From assembly GCA_949825025.1 (NCBI GenBank), contig OX463780.1:49249280-49313279 (forward strand): a DNA stretch of 64,000 nt. The letters are read 5' to 3'. The notes under the pieces are model-generated. The model was not told the DNA's origin. It did not search any database and was given only the letters and a program-made list of their open reading frames with translations. Positions within the stretch are counted from its first letter, which is position 1. Each line of letters opens with the position of its first letter. This document shows, piece after piece, positions 35,301 to 45,632 of this stretch. This stretch comes from Siphlonurus alternatus (lineage: Eukaryota > Arthropoda > Insecta > Ephemeroptera > Siphlonuridae). The position numbers were made by a program, and so were the translations under genes.

Positions 35301-38300
35301 CAATCAGCTTGGCCTGCAACTTGCTGTCTAGAATGTCCTTGCTAGACTGACAGTTGTCCTCGGCACTCTTGGTGGCCAGCTCGGCTCGTAGGGCGTCCTG
35401 CTCGGCCAAAGACTGCGTCAAACTCTCCTGGAGCTCAATCAGCTTGGCCTGCAACTTGCTGTCTAGAATGTCCTTGCTAGACTGACAGTTGTCCTCGGCA
35501 CTCTTGGTGGCCAGCTCGGCTCGTAAGGCGTCCTGTTCAGCCCAAGACTGCGTCAAACTGTCCTGGAGCTCAATCAGCTTGGCCTCAAACCTGCTCTTCA
35601 AGATGTCCTTCTCGTCCTGCCAGTCCCGAGATTGGTTTGTCACAACCGTCAGCTTCTCTTTGCACTCCACCTGCAAAATAAAACAATAAATGAATTCCCT
35701 TCTTAATTTATTATTAACATTTGTGTCCTTTATGACAATTAAGTAGGACTGTGTTCGTCTGTACTTTACATTTTAACTATCTTGAGCATCAGAAATTACA
35801 GACACACTAGTAGCAGAATAAAAACCAATGAAAAGTGCCTATCTATAGAGCAATGGAAAAAAGCATAATAATTATTGACAATGAATCCAGCCCCAGGCTG
35901 CATCTAAAAAAATAATCATAATAAAAAAAAAAAATGGCACCTCCTTTGATGAGACAAAGAAAGCAAGCGTTGTCAGACTTTGAAAGAAAAATACATTTAC
36001 TGTATGTAGTGCAAATACTGTAGTTGCTTGTCTTGTTATGTCTCACAAGGGGGAAAAATAAATAAATAAAATGGAGTGATTTAAAATATACCGTAGCAAC
36101 TGTTGATACAATTGTTTATTTTCAGAACAAAAGTAAAATACCCTAAATTTCTGTACATGCTGGGGACAGCAAAGATATCATCTTTTATATACTTTAAGCG
36201 TTAAATTAATATATTTTTTTTCACCCTTTTAAGTGCTCCATGCTGTGATTATTTATTGATAACACCAATAGCAATATTTCTGGTTGATTAGCAAAATCCA
36301 AAATGAAACTTGTCAGACACTTTTTAAAAACTCTAGATATAAATTCAGAGAAGTTCACTTTTCATTTAATGAAAAATTCGCTTCTCACGATTACTTACAT
36401 TTATGAAAAATAAAAACAGTACGAATGTTTGTCCATATTTTAGACCTACAGAAATGGAGTATTGTCCTCAATTTTTTTTATTGCAGAAATGGATAGAGCG
36501 TGAAGAGTTGTGCTACCCTGATTTTTTTCAGATTTTTTAGAGCCCGGTAAGTATTTTTAAAAAATTACTGAAAGTCCTTTTTGTGACGTCACGCGGCGGC
36601 AAGTCCTATCTTTTTCTTAAGGAGTGGCGTCTCGTGACGTCACAAAAAGAACTTTCAATAATTTTTTAAAAATACTTCCCGGGCTCTAAAAAATCTGAAA
36701 AAAATCAGGGTAGCATAACTTTGCACCCTCTATCCATTTCTGCAATAAAAAAAATTGAGGTCAATACTCCATTACAGACACACTAAAAATAAAAACTGGG
36801 CACACAAAGGCACTTAACTTTTCTTGCATTTTTTTTTTTTTTTTTTTACAGTAATGAAAATGCTAAACTGAAATCTTAATTGGTTCTAATATAAAGATAT
36901 ACCGACTCAAAAAGGGTGAACTTGCAAGGCATTCTTTACCCTGAGACCTTACTTTATGTCCCTGAGGTATTGTTATAGAGGACACAGGAAAATTCAGACA
37001 AAGTATTGCACAAAAATAATTATACTGCAGGCACAATAATAATAACCATCATGAAAATAATGTTAACTTACCAGTTCTTTCTTCCAAAGAAGTTGCTGCT
37101 CATTTGTCTTGGAACTCCAAGCTTTGTTGGTCTCAAGTTCTTTCTGTAGAGACTTCATGTTGTTTTCAAGTTGAGTGACCTTCTCCATCAACTCTGCGTT
37201 TGCATCTTCCAGCTGGGCATTCCGTCTCTTCGTCTCCAGACACAGCTGTTCGTAGTCGGTAAGCGTGTGTTGTAAAGACTCTTTCTCGCTACGCAGCTTG
37301 GTTTCAGCGTCAGCGATGCACTGGCGCTCCAACGTTGTGAATTCTTGTAGAGAAAGGTACTCTTTCTCGAGCGCATTCACCTGCTCCTCAAGTTTCTCCA
37401 GTCTTTGTTTCAACACAGCAGAGGGCGTGCCGGGCAGAGTGGCACCAGCCTCTAGTCTGTCCCTGAGCACCGACACTGGGGTGCTGGTCTCCGTGAGGAC
37501 ACCAAGACGCTCCCGCAGGACGGCGGGGGACGTGCTGCTGGAAGAGCCCAGCTGACTGAGCTCCCCCTGCAACAACTTGATCTTCTCCCTCAGAAGAGAG
37601 GGGGGAGTGCCGCTGGACTTGAGTTTCTGAAGTTCTTGAATGCGCATTCGCAAAATTCTAGGAGGAGTTTCTGGCATTACGGAGTCCAGTGATGCTCGGT
37701 GATCGTTGAGACTGGAAATCAGAAAGAAGTTCAGAAATTATAAACTATTGAGACCAGATTTTTTTAGGTAATAAAATGGATGGGTTAAAAAAATATATTT
37801 TTAAAATAAAAAAAAAGTGCACTAATATTTTACAGTTTTTGACTATGTATTCATTACTTGAGAGTTGATGTTATGACTACTATAACTAAATGACTACCAG
37901 TTACTGTAATTATAAAATAAAATATTAATAAAAAAAAAAAAAACTCTCTTATTAAAGGCAGAAATAGTCACAGGTATTTATTACTTGGGAGTTGTCAACC
38001 AAATTGACCAAATGAAGATTTTTTTTTTTTTTATATGTATTAAAAAGTTGTGTGGGTGTGATATTGTCAATAAAAGAAACTCGAGATATTTGTTTAATTT
38101 TTTTGAATTTAGATATGACAATCAAGTTGTACTGCAAAGGAAATGTTTCACAGTAGGAACCTATACACATGTTGTTTTAAAATTTGCTCTTTTTGCTGGG
38201 TCAATGACGGCTAAAAGCTTGAACTACAGTATATCTCCCTTCCCAACAAATCTTTTCCTATCATATGTGCCCCCTCTTTTTTAACTAAAGAATATCCCTT

Positions 38301-41300
38301 AGTTTGATTTTTTTAACAAACTCATAACGTGTTCAACAAGAAATTGTCTTGAATTTTTAATTCATGCTCAATTCAAATCCCCCTTCTCTACATGCTCCTG
38401 ATTACATTCAGACAACTTACCTGGCAATTCAAATCCCCCTTCTCTACATGCTCCTGATAACATTCAGACAACTTACCTGGCAATTCAAATCCCCCTTCTC
38501 TACAGTATTCCTGATAACATTCAGACAACTTACCTGGCAATTCAAATCCCCCTTCTCTACAGTATTCCTGATAACATTCAGACAACTTACCTGGCAATTC
38601 AAATCCCCCTTCTCTACATGCTCCTGATAACATTCAGACAACTTACCTGGCAATTCAAATCCCCCTTCTCTACATGCTCCTGATAACATTCAGACAACTT
38701 ACCTGGCAATTCAAATCCCCCTTCTCTACATGCTCCTGATAACATTCAGACAACTTACCTGGCAATTCAAATCCCCCTTCTCTACATGCTCCTGATAACA
38801 TTCAGACAACTTACCTGGCAATTCAAATCCCCCTTCTCTACAGCACTCCTGATAAAATTACCTGGCAGGGGTGAGGCTGGCTCGGAGGGAGGTTTCTGTT
38901 AACATTGTGCTTGTCTGCTCCTCGCTGCTTAAGTCCCAGCTGCTGCTTGTCGAGGATCGTGCGCTGCTCACCGGCTCCATACTCTCGCGGTGCAGCTCGT
39001 GGCTGTACAGTCCTGCACACCAGTTGGATCAACTCCAGCACTTCGAGCAGTCTTAAAACCTCATTTAATAAACATTACAGTATTATTATATTAATTTTTC
39101 TGTAAAAAAATGACAACAGTTGCACTGATGTACATTTAAACAGTGCATAAATAGTGAATACATTAACGACCAAAAATAATTTTTTAATAATTTTTTTGAG
39201 CATAAATTTTGAATGTATCAAGAATACGGCAATACCAATTAGAATAGCATTGGGAGAATTACAAAAACTACAAAAGTAACATTTATGAAAAACATATCGT
39301 AGGAAGTTTAAATATTTCTTATAACCTGTCTGACTTATGGTGTTGTAAATTGTGTAGAATTATAATGTGGCTGCTGTCAGAACATTTACATGACTTTACA
39401 ATGTTAAACAACCTATCTATGCTTGCCAGACGTACTTAAAATTAGTTTACCTCTTACCACCAGGTATGCTACTAACTTTATGGCATCAATAAGAGAAAAT
39501 TTTCCAAGATAAAGAACTTAAAAATCAACACAGTAAGTAGACAGCTTATGAAGCACCCCAGTTTTACTTCACGTGACAAGAGGACCCACGTACCAGCAGC
39601 AGGGAACTGTCTCAGGGCCAAGTTGTCGTCTGCTAGTTGCCGAGTCCGTATTAGAGCCAGGTTGCCTCCCCAAGTTTGACGACGCAGGGCACGGTCTCTC
39701 TCCTGAGAAAAACAACGTCAGACAATTCTATTCAGTCTTCCGCTCATTCTTTATACAATGAGAAAAATAACGTCAGACAATTCTATTCAGTCTTCCGCTC
39801 ATTCTTTATACAAATAAAGTATTATTTGCAATGTATGTCCGGTTACAGGAAAAACAAGGGAGAATTGTTTATTTACATGTTACCTTATGGTAAAAATGAC
39901 TACTTTAAAATTAGATGTGTCTACTAGCGCCAACAATGTCATTACATCTTGTGCTCTGGAGTGGAAATCAGGTACTAAATTTGTCTACGTTCAACAAGGC
40001 TTCATTGGACAGACATTATAAACAATGGTTTGTTACAACCATTGCGAGTAGAAGACTTTGGTTTAAGACATAATCCAATAGATTTAATTTAGACATTAAT
40101 TTGAGCCACCCTTCAATTGAGATGCTTAGTATAGTTTTTCAAAATCATTGTTCTATAAAATAAATGTGTTTAATTGTTCACTGGAAGAACCTAGGAAATT
40201 CTCACCTCTGGAATGGCGACGAGAGTGAATTTCGACACGACTAACATCTCGCGGAGCTTCTCAATCTCCTTCTCCAGGGTCTGGTTCTTCTCCTCAAGTT
40301 GAGCAGCGTTCTGTGAACAACAAACACCACGAGGTTCACCACAAGCTCAGCGACACTTCTTGAAGAACATTACCTGCAGCTTTTTCTCCAGCTCCTTGAT
40401 CTTCTTCGAGTGACGCTTGATTAGAGTGGCGTCGTCCATGACTTCATTCAAGTGCGGCGCCAGTTTGATTGTGCTTGCACGCGATGCAAATCTGATGACA
40501 TAGCACACCTTTACGTTACTATTTAAGCACATTATTCCACCCATTTGTAAACAGTATTTCGTTCCTCGTCCTCAATAATTAGCTATCTGCTATCACGATC
40601 TTGTGTGCAACAATGTGCTGTATCAGGTGAGTGCAATTAAGAGCTGTAAATAGTTATAAAAATAAAGCCCATTGCTCACCTGAAATAACTGACAGTTCAT
40701 CAAATGAAAAGTTACTTCCTGGAAGAAGTGTGAGACTTACAACTCAGGTTCAACCTGAAACTTTGCAGGGATTCATATTAGGGATTGTATCTGCAAAGTC
40801 TAACAGTTTTCATGTTCATACTTCAGACATAATCCTTTTACTTCTGGCTAATTCTGGTGGTAAGAACTATAGCTCATTATTGCACTAGAGATCGAGGCAG
40901 CTCATTTATTCCGGACAAAGGATGATTTGTTTCCCCACTCACGTGAGGGTGCACTGTGTCTGCTCGGCCATCACCGGAGTTATGTTGCAGATCATGGCTA
41001 TGTTGGCGTTGCCAGAAAGAGAAGGCTGCAGGATTCTCGTCAGCTTGCTGCTGCGGTAGTCGATGAACTCTCTGCAACAACATCAATTTAGTTCTGTACT
41101 CTAAAGTTTTTTACAATGATTTTATATTGTTAAAATGCACTTTCAAGCATGTTTTTTCAGCAAAGATGTCATACACGTAACATTTTCTTACAAGCGAAAT
41201 ATTTTAGACCAGTGACTTGAGATTTAGTAGTGTCAGAATTGCAGGATGTCACCCACCCCTTGTCGTCACTGAGTTTCTGCACAACGTTTCCCAGCTGCAG

Positions 41301-43929
41301 GAGAGAGCGGTTGATGGCACAGCCCTCCTTGTAGCGCTGCCCGGTGGCTCCCGTGGCGGAGGCTCGCTCGGAGCCGGCCAGGTCCACGAGGTTGATCTGA
41401 GAGCAGCACACCACGCTCTGCTCTCCCGTCGTGGCCTTGTCCTGGCTCTCAATCACCTGCACATCAATATCAACAGTGTCACAAGGGACGGGAAATTTTA
41501 TTGCAGAAATGAACCACCAGGTTTCTGATTTTCTTCATTCTGTTATTCAAAGTTCATGTTTGAAACAACCCCCTTTTAGTCCACATCCTGTTATTAAAAA
41601 CCTCTCTCTGTACTTTCAATATTTTTTTAAAAAATAATTCCAGGGCTCTCAAAAATCTGAAAAAGTTAAAGTAACTTTTCATTTCTGCAATTTTTTTTTT
41701 ACATGTAGGTTGTTCATTTTATATTATACATCATGATCGCTTGTTAAAATAAATTAATTTGATTCTATCAATTAAAAGATGCATTAAAACATCAAATCAC
41801 AACATTAAAAATTAAAAGTGTTGACAAATCTGAATAAAATATATTTTGTTAAGTACTGTTTAAAGTATTAAGACTGTGTCAGTTTTTGTGCATTTGACTT
41901 ACAATCCTGAAAATGGTATGGGACCGTGAGCTGCGTTCATTCATGTTTGTTTCTCCGATGGCTTTGTTCAGGTTACCCTGCTCCATGAGTTGCAGCATCT
42001 GCAATTGAGACAAGCACAGCAAGTGCATTTTTAAACAATAAACATCATCTTTTAGTTTTAACATTCTTTAGATAACATAATTAATTAAAGTTGACGTCTG
42101 AAAGCTCGAACTATCTCCCTTCCCAAAAAAAAAATATTTCTCGCATCTTTTTTAAACAAACAGACAAGAGGAATGCTCACCTGCAGGGAGTTGTTGACCA
42201 TCTCAGTCTTGCAGTTCACCTTGATGCCTCCTCCGATCTCCTCCTGGATCTTGAGGTCCGTGTTCTCTGGGTTCAGCAGGTCTCTCACTTTCTCGTTGTA
42301 CACCTCCAAGAAACTGACCCTGCCAACAAATTATCACTTCAACAACAATCAGTCTGGAGCAAGGAACAGACACAAATTAATTCAGATCATTTTTTTATAG
42401 TATTTTGGTTTTACTTTCTACCTAGTTTTTTTTTTTTAACATTAATTTAGCTTATTGTTGTAGAACTTCTTAAAAACCCAAAGAAGCCATCAGCATTACG
42501 TATATTTTACAAATTTTACCTACTAGCCAGTAAGTATATCAGGAAACAATAATAAAAATTTGATTTCAAGCAACAGCAGATTAAAAATGAACTGTAGGGG
42601 GCCTTTTCAGGTAGTTTTTATAATTAGTTTAGAGCCCTCACGAGTCACGGAGGTTACCTCTCAGGTGTCTGCCGATAAAAAAAAAGTCAGTTTTGAAGCT
42701 GTCGTTGAAAATCTTACCCGAGAAGAAAGCACCTTTCATCAGGAAGGTTGTCGATGGCGTCGAAAATGTAGCCCATACAAAGAGGAACGATGCCTTGATC
42801 ATCACCATTCCCCATCATGGTATGTGTCTTACCTGAAATGCAAAATGTCACTTGTTCAATCACATCAGAGTTATTAAAAAAATACAGTGCACCTGTAACA
42901 ATAAATTATACTTCATACTGTATTTGAAGTCACTTGAATTATTATGCACTCTGTACAGCAAACAGTTAATCAGTTCATTATGGGAAGTTCTTGAAGTCAA
43001 TGGACATATATACGCAAGTTGAATTTGTTTTGATAAAAGTTGGAAGCATTAATTTTCAAAAAATTCATTTAAATTTACAGCTAATTTTTACAACTCGAAA
43101 GCTTCGTTATTCAATGATTTTTTACAATGATGTGGGAAAGTATTCTTTTATCAGGAGGACGGCGAGAGAGTGGAATCTGCTGGGGTCTGCGGAGGTGGGC
43201 GTGGACAGGATTGAGAAGTTCAAGGAGCTGGTGACCTCAAGACCTCAAGCAGGACACAAACTGTGAGCCATAGTGGTGTGACCACAACTGCCGCAGTATA
43301 AACTAAATTTTTATCCTTATCCTTTTTATTTTAAAACTGTATTTTTCAGTTACAACAATTTTAAGCAGTAAAGCTGTATTATTAATTCAGATCATCCCCA
43401 GCTGCAGAACTTTGATGATAAAGACGTGTGGGTTCCTCACCAGAGGACGTTTGTCCGTAAGCCAGGATGGTTGCATTGAAGCCCTCAACGGCCTTCTTAA
43501 TTAACGGTTCCACCATGTCCGAGAAAATATTTGAGTTCGTAGATGTGGCGTCATAGACTTTGTCTGGAAATGAGAATTAAGAGGTAAGACACACACACAG
43601 AAAAGTGCATATAGCACACAGTTTGTTGGGGTCCTGCGTGTGGACATCATGCAGCTCGCAGGACCCCAAACCCCAAATGATATGCACACTGCATATAATT
43701 ATATGCACACAGACGCACTAGATGTACTGTATGCATATGCATGTCACTTTATTAATAAGTTATGAAACCTACCAAAATCCAAACTGTTGATCACTTTTCC
43801 AGTATCGGGATCTATTCGATGAATTCTGTTATCTTGGCATTTCCATCGCAAAGGCTCTGCAGCTTCTCTTGGAATGGTGGGTCTCATACGGACCCCGACT
43901 TTGATGTTACCAGTACCTGACTTTGCCAT
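29382..43929 (-). CDS. CENPE: CENP-E-type kinesin (kinesin-7)
   Basis: Plus-end-directed kinetochore motor of chromosome congression. Fifteen exons in phase, 5' to 3' on the minus strand: 43773-43929, 43441-43563, 42733-42832, 42181-42319, 41903-41998, 41257-41456, 40943-41071, 40374-40491, 40206-40310, 39594-39702, 38862-39012, 37072-37711, 30943-35670, 30189-30407, 29382-29579. They give about 2,403 residues, close to vertebrate CENP-E length. The N-terminal motor has GQTSSGKTHTM (P-loop, split by an intron), [13 protein letters not shown] (switch I) and [12 protein letters not shown] (switch II), ending near residue 345. The rest is almost all coiled coil. The start is [11 protein letters not shown] at 43,929. 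The C-terminus is SSKKV, without a CaaX farnesylation box. Kinesin-7 identity is secure from [12 protein letters not shown] plus length and architecture. Confidence 0.93.
29940..30180. mobile_element. dispersed repeat, copy A
   Basis: Shares with 50510-50785, in the same orientation, GCTTCAAGTGTTCCC, GGCAGGAAAATTTTC, GAAAACATCTCCTA, TAGGGGTCTTCTGATA, GGACGGTGGGAACA and CAGCTGACT. The two ends are loosely inverted (CTTCAAGTGTTCCC against GTTCCCACC). Its right end lies within a few bases of the CENP-E exon at 30189-30407. Confidence 0.8.
30943..35670 (-). other. CENPE: giant coiled-coil exon of CENP-E
   Basis: A single 4,728-base exon encodes about 1,576 residues of nearly continuous heptad-like sequence rich in E, Q, K, L and S, with very few prolines. 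This is the flexible stalk that lets CENP-E reach microtubules from the kinetochore. It starts with four almost identical 45-residue repeats (35,071-35,610) and includes a serine-rich break with DSLSFVSRE repeats (around 34,281-34,372). Every overlapping reading frame on the opposite strand here is a by-product of this composition. Confidence 0.9.
35071..35610 (-). repeat. 135-bp coding tandem repeat x4 in CENP-E
   Basis: Four head-to-tail units of 135 bases (complement 35476-35610, 35341-35475, 35206-35340, 35071-35205) encode 45-residue coiled-coil units that begin KDIL and include ELQ(D/E)SLTQS and [11 protein letters not shown]. Units 2 and 3 are nearly identical at the DNA level, pointing to recent unequal exchange. 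45 residues is not a whole number of heptads (6 heptads plus 3), so a stutter or skip per unit is expected. Confidence 0.95.
36453..36773. mobile_element. CRE-palindrome MITE, copy 3
   Basis: Best-preserved copy: ends AATGGAGTATTG and its complement, flanked on both sides by ACAGA (36448-36452 and 36774-36778), a likely 5-base target duplication. It carries two GTGACGTCAC sites about 50 bases apart. It lies in CENP-E intron 12. Confidence 0.93.
37395..37680 (-). other. CENPE: five-fold S/T-P motif region in CENP-E
   Basis: Right after the motor/neck exons, about residues 485-580 contain five spaced copies of a pattern S/T-P-x-x-hydrophobic-L-R/K-x-[48 protein letters not shown] and [11 protein letters not shown]. 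The copies are about 18-25 residues apart. Each S/T-P is a minimal Cdk1 site. I do not recognise this as a known named domain. Confidence 0.8.
38369..38868 (-). repeat. 56-bp minisatellite x9 carrying a 5' splice-site motif
   Basis: Nine units of 56-57 bases adjoin the CENP-E exon at 38862-39012. On the minus strand eight units contain TTGCCAG|GTAAGTTG, a near-consensus donor. The exon's own donor (TGCCAG|GTAATTTT) belongs to the first unit. Splicing at later copies would add a TAA at once, so they can only be decoys or produce non-coding messages. Confidence 0.95.
39704..39813 (-). repeat. 55-bp tandem duplication at a 3' splice site
   Basis: Two units of 55 bases cover the pyrimidine tract upstream of the CENP-E exon 39594-39702. 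The functional copy reads TTGTTTTTCTCAG|G; the outer copy reads TTATTTTTCTCATT, having lost the AG. Confidence 0.93.
41605..41710. mobile_element. eroded half of a CRE-family MITE
   Basis: Carries only the right-hand half: CTTTCAATATTTTTTTAAAA, CAGGGCTCTCAAAAATCTGA and CATTTCTGCAA. Confidence 0.6.
43085..43270 (+). mobile_element. 3' remnant of a non-LTR retrotransposon
   Basis: An open frame ends with [18 protein letters not shown], then KFKELV and a stop. This resembles the R-T-x-R-x-WN-x-L tail that follows reverse transcriptase in jockey/CR1-like LINE ORF2 proteins. Only this tail remains, in CENP-E intron 2. Confidence 0.65.
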
Positions 43930-45632
43930 GTTTAACAATGGACTATTCACAATTTTACACGTTACAAAGTGACACTAATTGAAATACTAGATAATAATAG
44001 CATTTTGAACTCAAAAGAAACACAGATTTCAGTTAAAAACAACTCTTTCACCAGGCACTCCGAGCACTTCGTTCACTTGCCTGGCGTCCGCGTCGACCGT
44101 TGAAAAATCGTAAATCCCGCGAGCTTTCGCCGCGCGATCGGAGGTACCAAACGCATAAAAATTAACAAATTATTTTAAAATCGCATTTTTTTTATTTATT
44201 CAACAAAAACAAACTTTTAATTTTTCTCTAATTAATTAAAAATAAATTTTTACTTTAAATTTATAATTATGCTTTTAATGTTTTCACTTATGTTGGCTAA
44301 ACTGATATATTCCGCGCGAAAATATCATTTTAAATTTTTTACTGGAGACTCACGACCCATGCAGCCATGCAGGGACATGTATTATATATTATTTTATATG
44401 GGTGCCTTGATTAATTACATGGAAGGTTGTGAACACAGTCCATAACTAGAATGCCAAGGTTTTGAAACAGACTTGAGCATATATTTCCGAAGTGCAGGAC
44501 CGTGCCGACCGTGCAGGCACCAGCCGATTTCAAATTTTGGATTTGAATTTTAAAGTTTCCAAGTTCTTGCACGAACGCTCGACGTTGACATCCTGCTTGC
44601 AGACTTCGGTGATCTAACAAGAACCGGTCAATGCACTTGCTGCGCCACGCTCGACCGCTGATTTGATTGATTTAGATTCAGTAAATAATTAAGAAATTTA
44701 ATTACTCACAGGAAGCAATGAATTGAAATTTTCTGGTCTAGATCCTTTGCTTTTTTATAGTTTCATTTATAGAAAATAATATATTGATGGTGTTCCGTCA
44801 AAAACGACTATCTCATATTATCATGACCTCTCAAAAACGACTAACTCGTTTTATCGCGAGCCGAGATATATGTAGTCGCTTTTGCACTATGGTTTTCCAG
44901 GTGTACATTTTTTTTATACCTGGAAAACCATAGTGCAAAACCGACCATCTCAGCTCGCGATAAGACGAGTTAGTTGTTTTAGAGAGGATGCAATAAAACG
45001 AGTTGGTCGTTTTTGACGGAACACCAACAATATTTTAATAAAAAAACACACCAAGAGTTCCTGCCAATTTACGTAGCTATAATCTAAAGTTTTATTTATT
45101 TATGCACTTTAAATACTAGTCACAAAAATTAATAAATAATATAAACACATATTTACACTCTGTAAAGTATATAATTATATAACATGATAGCTAGCATCTT
45201 TTCATTTTAAATATAGGTATTTTTGTTTCATTTCTCTAAAAAAATATATAATTATGATCCAATTAAATTGCACAAATAAGATGGGTTTTTACCAACATGT
45301 AATATAATAATAACAACAATTGTTTTTACATTTTTTTTATTATTATTATTTCAGAGAGATTATAAGAGATGTCTTACATTAGCCATGTCACGGACCAAAA
45401 GTTTTCAAAAGGGGCAGGATATGGAAATGCCAATTTTAAGCTGATGGCCATATAAGAAATGGTTTGATAATTTCTGTGATTTTTTTTTCTCCTGAATCTA
45501 TTAACTTCATTTACAAATATATATGGAGATAACACTTTAAAAAAGTTGACAGCATGCTTTATGAAAAATAACAAATTTACAATTATTTTTCTAAACAATT
45601 GACATTATGTTTGTTGTTCATTCATGAAGTTT
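43930..45632. promoter_or_regulatory. CENP-E upstream region / HAUS3 3' region
   Basis: 1.7 kb between the CENP-E start and the HAUS3 stop. About 180 bases before the CENP-E ATG is a GC-rich stretch with TCCCGCGAGC and TTTCGCCGCG (44,112-44,136), similar to E2F sites of cell-cycle promoters. A palindromic element lies at 44789-45025. A minus-strand AATAAA at complement 45336-45341 may end HAUS3. No other gene seen. Confidence 0.5.
44789..45025. mobile_element. palindromic MITE, GGTGTTCCGTCAAAAACGAC ends
   Basis: The whole element folds on itself, with the central arms ATGGTTTTCCAGGT and ACCTGGAAAACCAT. No second copy was noticed in the window. Confidence 0.88.

Noticed and set aside
31409..35689. 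Plus-strand open frames opposite the CENP-E rod
   Set aside because: Shadows of the biased coiled-coil codons; no splice or start support.
38388..38689. Repetitive minus-strand protein ([13 protein letters not shown] units)
   Set aside because: Translation of the intronic 56-bp minisatellite; cut off from the exon by a stop.
43930..43950. Longer CENP-E start seven codons upstream
   Set aside because: That codon is GTG; the first ATG gives MAKSGTGN.
44411..44620. Minus-strand 69-residue frame before CENP-E
   Set aside because: No similarity, no splice context; probably chance.
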